NCBI GenBank assembly: GCA_030621805.1
Contig: JAUXGY010000171.1
Span: forward strand, 1-5,010
Origin: Kiritimatiellales bacterium
Lineage (GTDB): Bacteria > Verrucomicrobiota > Kiritimatiellia > Kiritimatiellales > Pontiellaceae
DNA length: 5,010 nt
Direction of reading: 5' to 3'
Positions within the stretch are counted from its first letter, which is position 1. Every line of letters starts with the position of its first letter. Below are positions 4,419 to 5,010 of this stretch, in pieces. The notes below the pieces were generated by a model. It was not told where the DNA came from, searched no databases, and saw only the letters and a list, made by a program, of their open reading frames with translations. The position numbers and the translations under genes are program-made.

Positions 4419-5010
4419 ATGGATCTATTTATCGCTAAAGGTCGGCTCAAGCTCATGCTGTGGTTTGTGGGCATTGGGTTCTTCTTTGGTTTATTCGCTA
4501 CGTGGCATGCGTGGCGGCAGATCGAGCTGGGGGGTGAAGGGGCGGAACGTTTTCTGCTTAGTGTCACGGTAACGGGTGCATTGGCCTTGGCCTGGGCGGG
4601 GGTGCTGGTTTCCTTTTTCATCATCCGGAAAATCATGAGGCCAAGGCCGACCGACGATTCCCGGTGGGCACATACTTTTTGGTGGTCACATATTCCGTGG
4701 GGCGTGATGAAATACGCGGCCTTGCTGATCCTTATTGCCATACTGTCGCTCGGCGTATCGTGGCTCTCTTCCAAAGGTGCGACCGAATTTACTTTGTTGG
4801 AGAAGGGAAAGTTTAAGCGGCTTGAGGAGCGGATTATAGAAAACCCCGAAATTTTGGAACGCAAGGAAAGAGGCAGCGGGAAGACGCTACTAATGCTGGC
4901 GCTGGAGAACGGAAGCGCCGAAGCGATCGAGCTGCTGTTATCAAGCGGCGCGGAACTACAGGCTTCCACCAACGGGCCAAACTGGGTGATGACCGCACTT
5001 CCAAACCCTC
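4419..5010 (+). CDS. Membrane protein with C-terminal ankyrin repeat (3'-partial)
   Basis: The open frame starts at ATG 4419 and runs past the right edge with no stop; 197 residues are visible. Three hydrophobic segments are predicted by eye: residues 12-29 (WFVGIGFFFGLF), 46-69 (TGALALAWAGVLVSFFII) and 98-116 (YAALLILIAILSLGVSW). A basic loop follows the second (RKIMRPRP, 70-77) and the N-terminus is basic (KGRLK), while the first loop is net acidic. By the positive-inside rule the N-terminus and second loop are cytoplasmic, which puts the C-terminal part outside the inner membrane. Residues 155-180 (KTLLMLALENG, then SAEAIELLLSSGAEL) match the ankyrin consensus TxLxxAxxxG...xxxLLxxGAxx; 127-150 may be a degenerate repeat before it, and more repeats probably continue past 5010. 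Ankyrin repeats bind protein partners; the partner is unknown. It is divergent from the ykgJ-like gene, and its frame covers the antisense extension of that gene. No specific family is recognised. Confidence 0.8.
   Translation, partial: MDLFIAKGRLKLMLWFVGIGFFFGLFATWHAWRQIELGGEGAERFLLSVTVTGALALAWAGVLVSFFIIRKIMRPRPTDDSRWAHTFWWSHIPWGVMKYAALLILIAILSLGVSWLSSKGATEFTLLEKGKFKRLEERIIENPEILERKERGSGKTLLMLALENGSAEAIELLLSSGAELQASTNGPNWVMTALPNP

Noticed and set aside
4283..4972. 690-base N-terminal extension of the ykgJ-like frame (345 residues in total)
   Set aside because: The extension is Ser/Pro-rich without domain features, lies antisense to the ankyrin membrane gene, and is far longer than YkgJ family members. 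The ATG at 4282 gives a normal start just before the cysteine motif.

Overview
The window carries ordinary chromosomal housekeeping genes of a Gram-negative bacterium. The evidence is a fabZ-lpxA pair (lipid A synthesis, hence an outer membrane with LPS) and moderate GC in the genes. The stand-alone member of the uridine kinase-like family and the pairing of fabZ with lpxA without lpxD or lpxC alongside would fit a PVC-type lineage such as Kiritimatiellota or Verrucomicrobia. That placement is a guess from family resemblance, not something the sequence proves. I see no insertion sequence, CRISPR array, phage gene or rRNA.

Layout. 1-183 is an AT-rich intergenic stretch with a good sigma70-like promoter match on the + strand and a perfect 10-bp hairpin. 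184-1395 (-) encodes an HI0933/YhiN-family FAD-dependent flavoprotein. 36 bases upstream of it, on the same strand, lies a complete tRNA-Pro(UGG) with an encoded CCA (1432-1508). A 116-base divergent spacer (1509-1624) carries promoter matches for the tRNA and, in the other direction, for a P-loop nucleoside kinase (1625-2557, +). The kinase converges on lpxA across a 111-base spacer (2558-2668) that contains two hairpins and is bracketed by imperfect direct repeats. 2669-4282 (-) is a likely three-gene operon read ykgJ-like > fabZ > lpxA. A second divergent spacer (4283-4418) with overlapping inverted repeats separates it from a membrane protein with a C-terminal ankyrin repeat, which starts at 4419 (+) and runs off the right edge.

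How the genes work together. FabZ and LpxA both act on (R)-3-hydroxyacyl-ACP: FabZ dehydrates it for fatty acid elongation and LpxA transfers the acyl chain to UDP-GlcNAc as the first step of lipid A. Their 4-base spacing fits co-translation. The YkgJ-like cysteine cluster protein 53 bases upstream has no established link to this pathway. The flavoprotein, kinase and ankyrin protein look like independent units. I found no convincing new multi-gene system. The points most worth a second look are the LpxA active-site substitution, the ankyrin gene with its leader structures, and the repeat-bracketed spacer downstream of lpxA.
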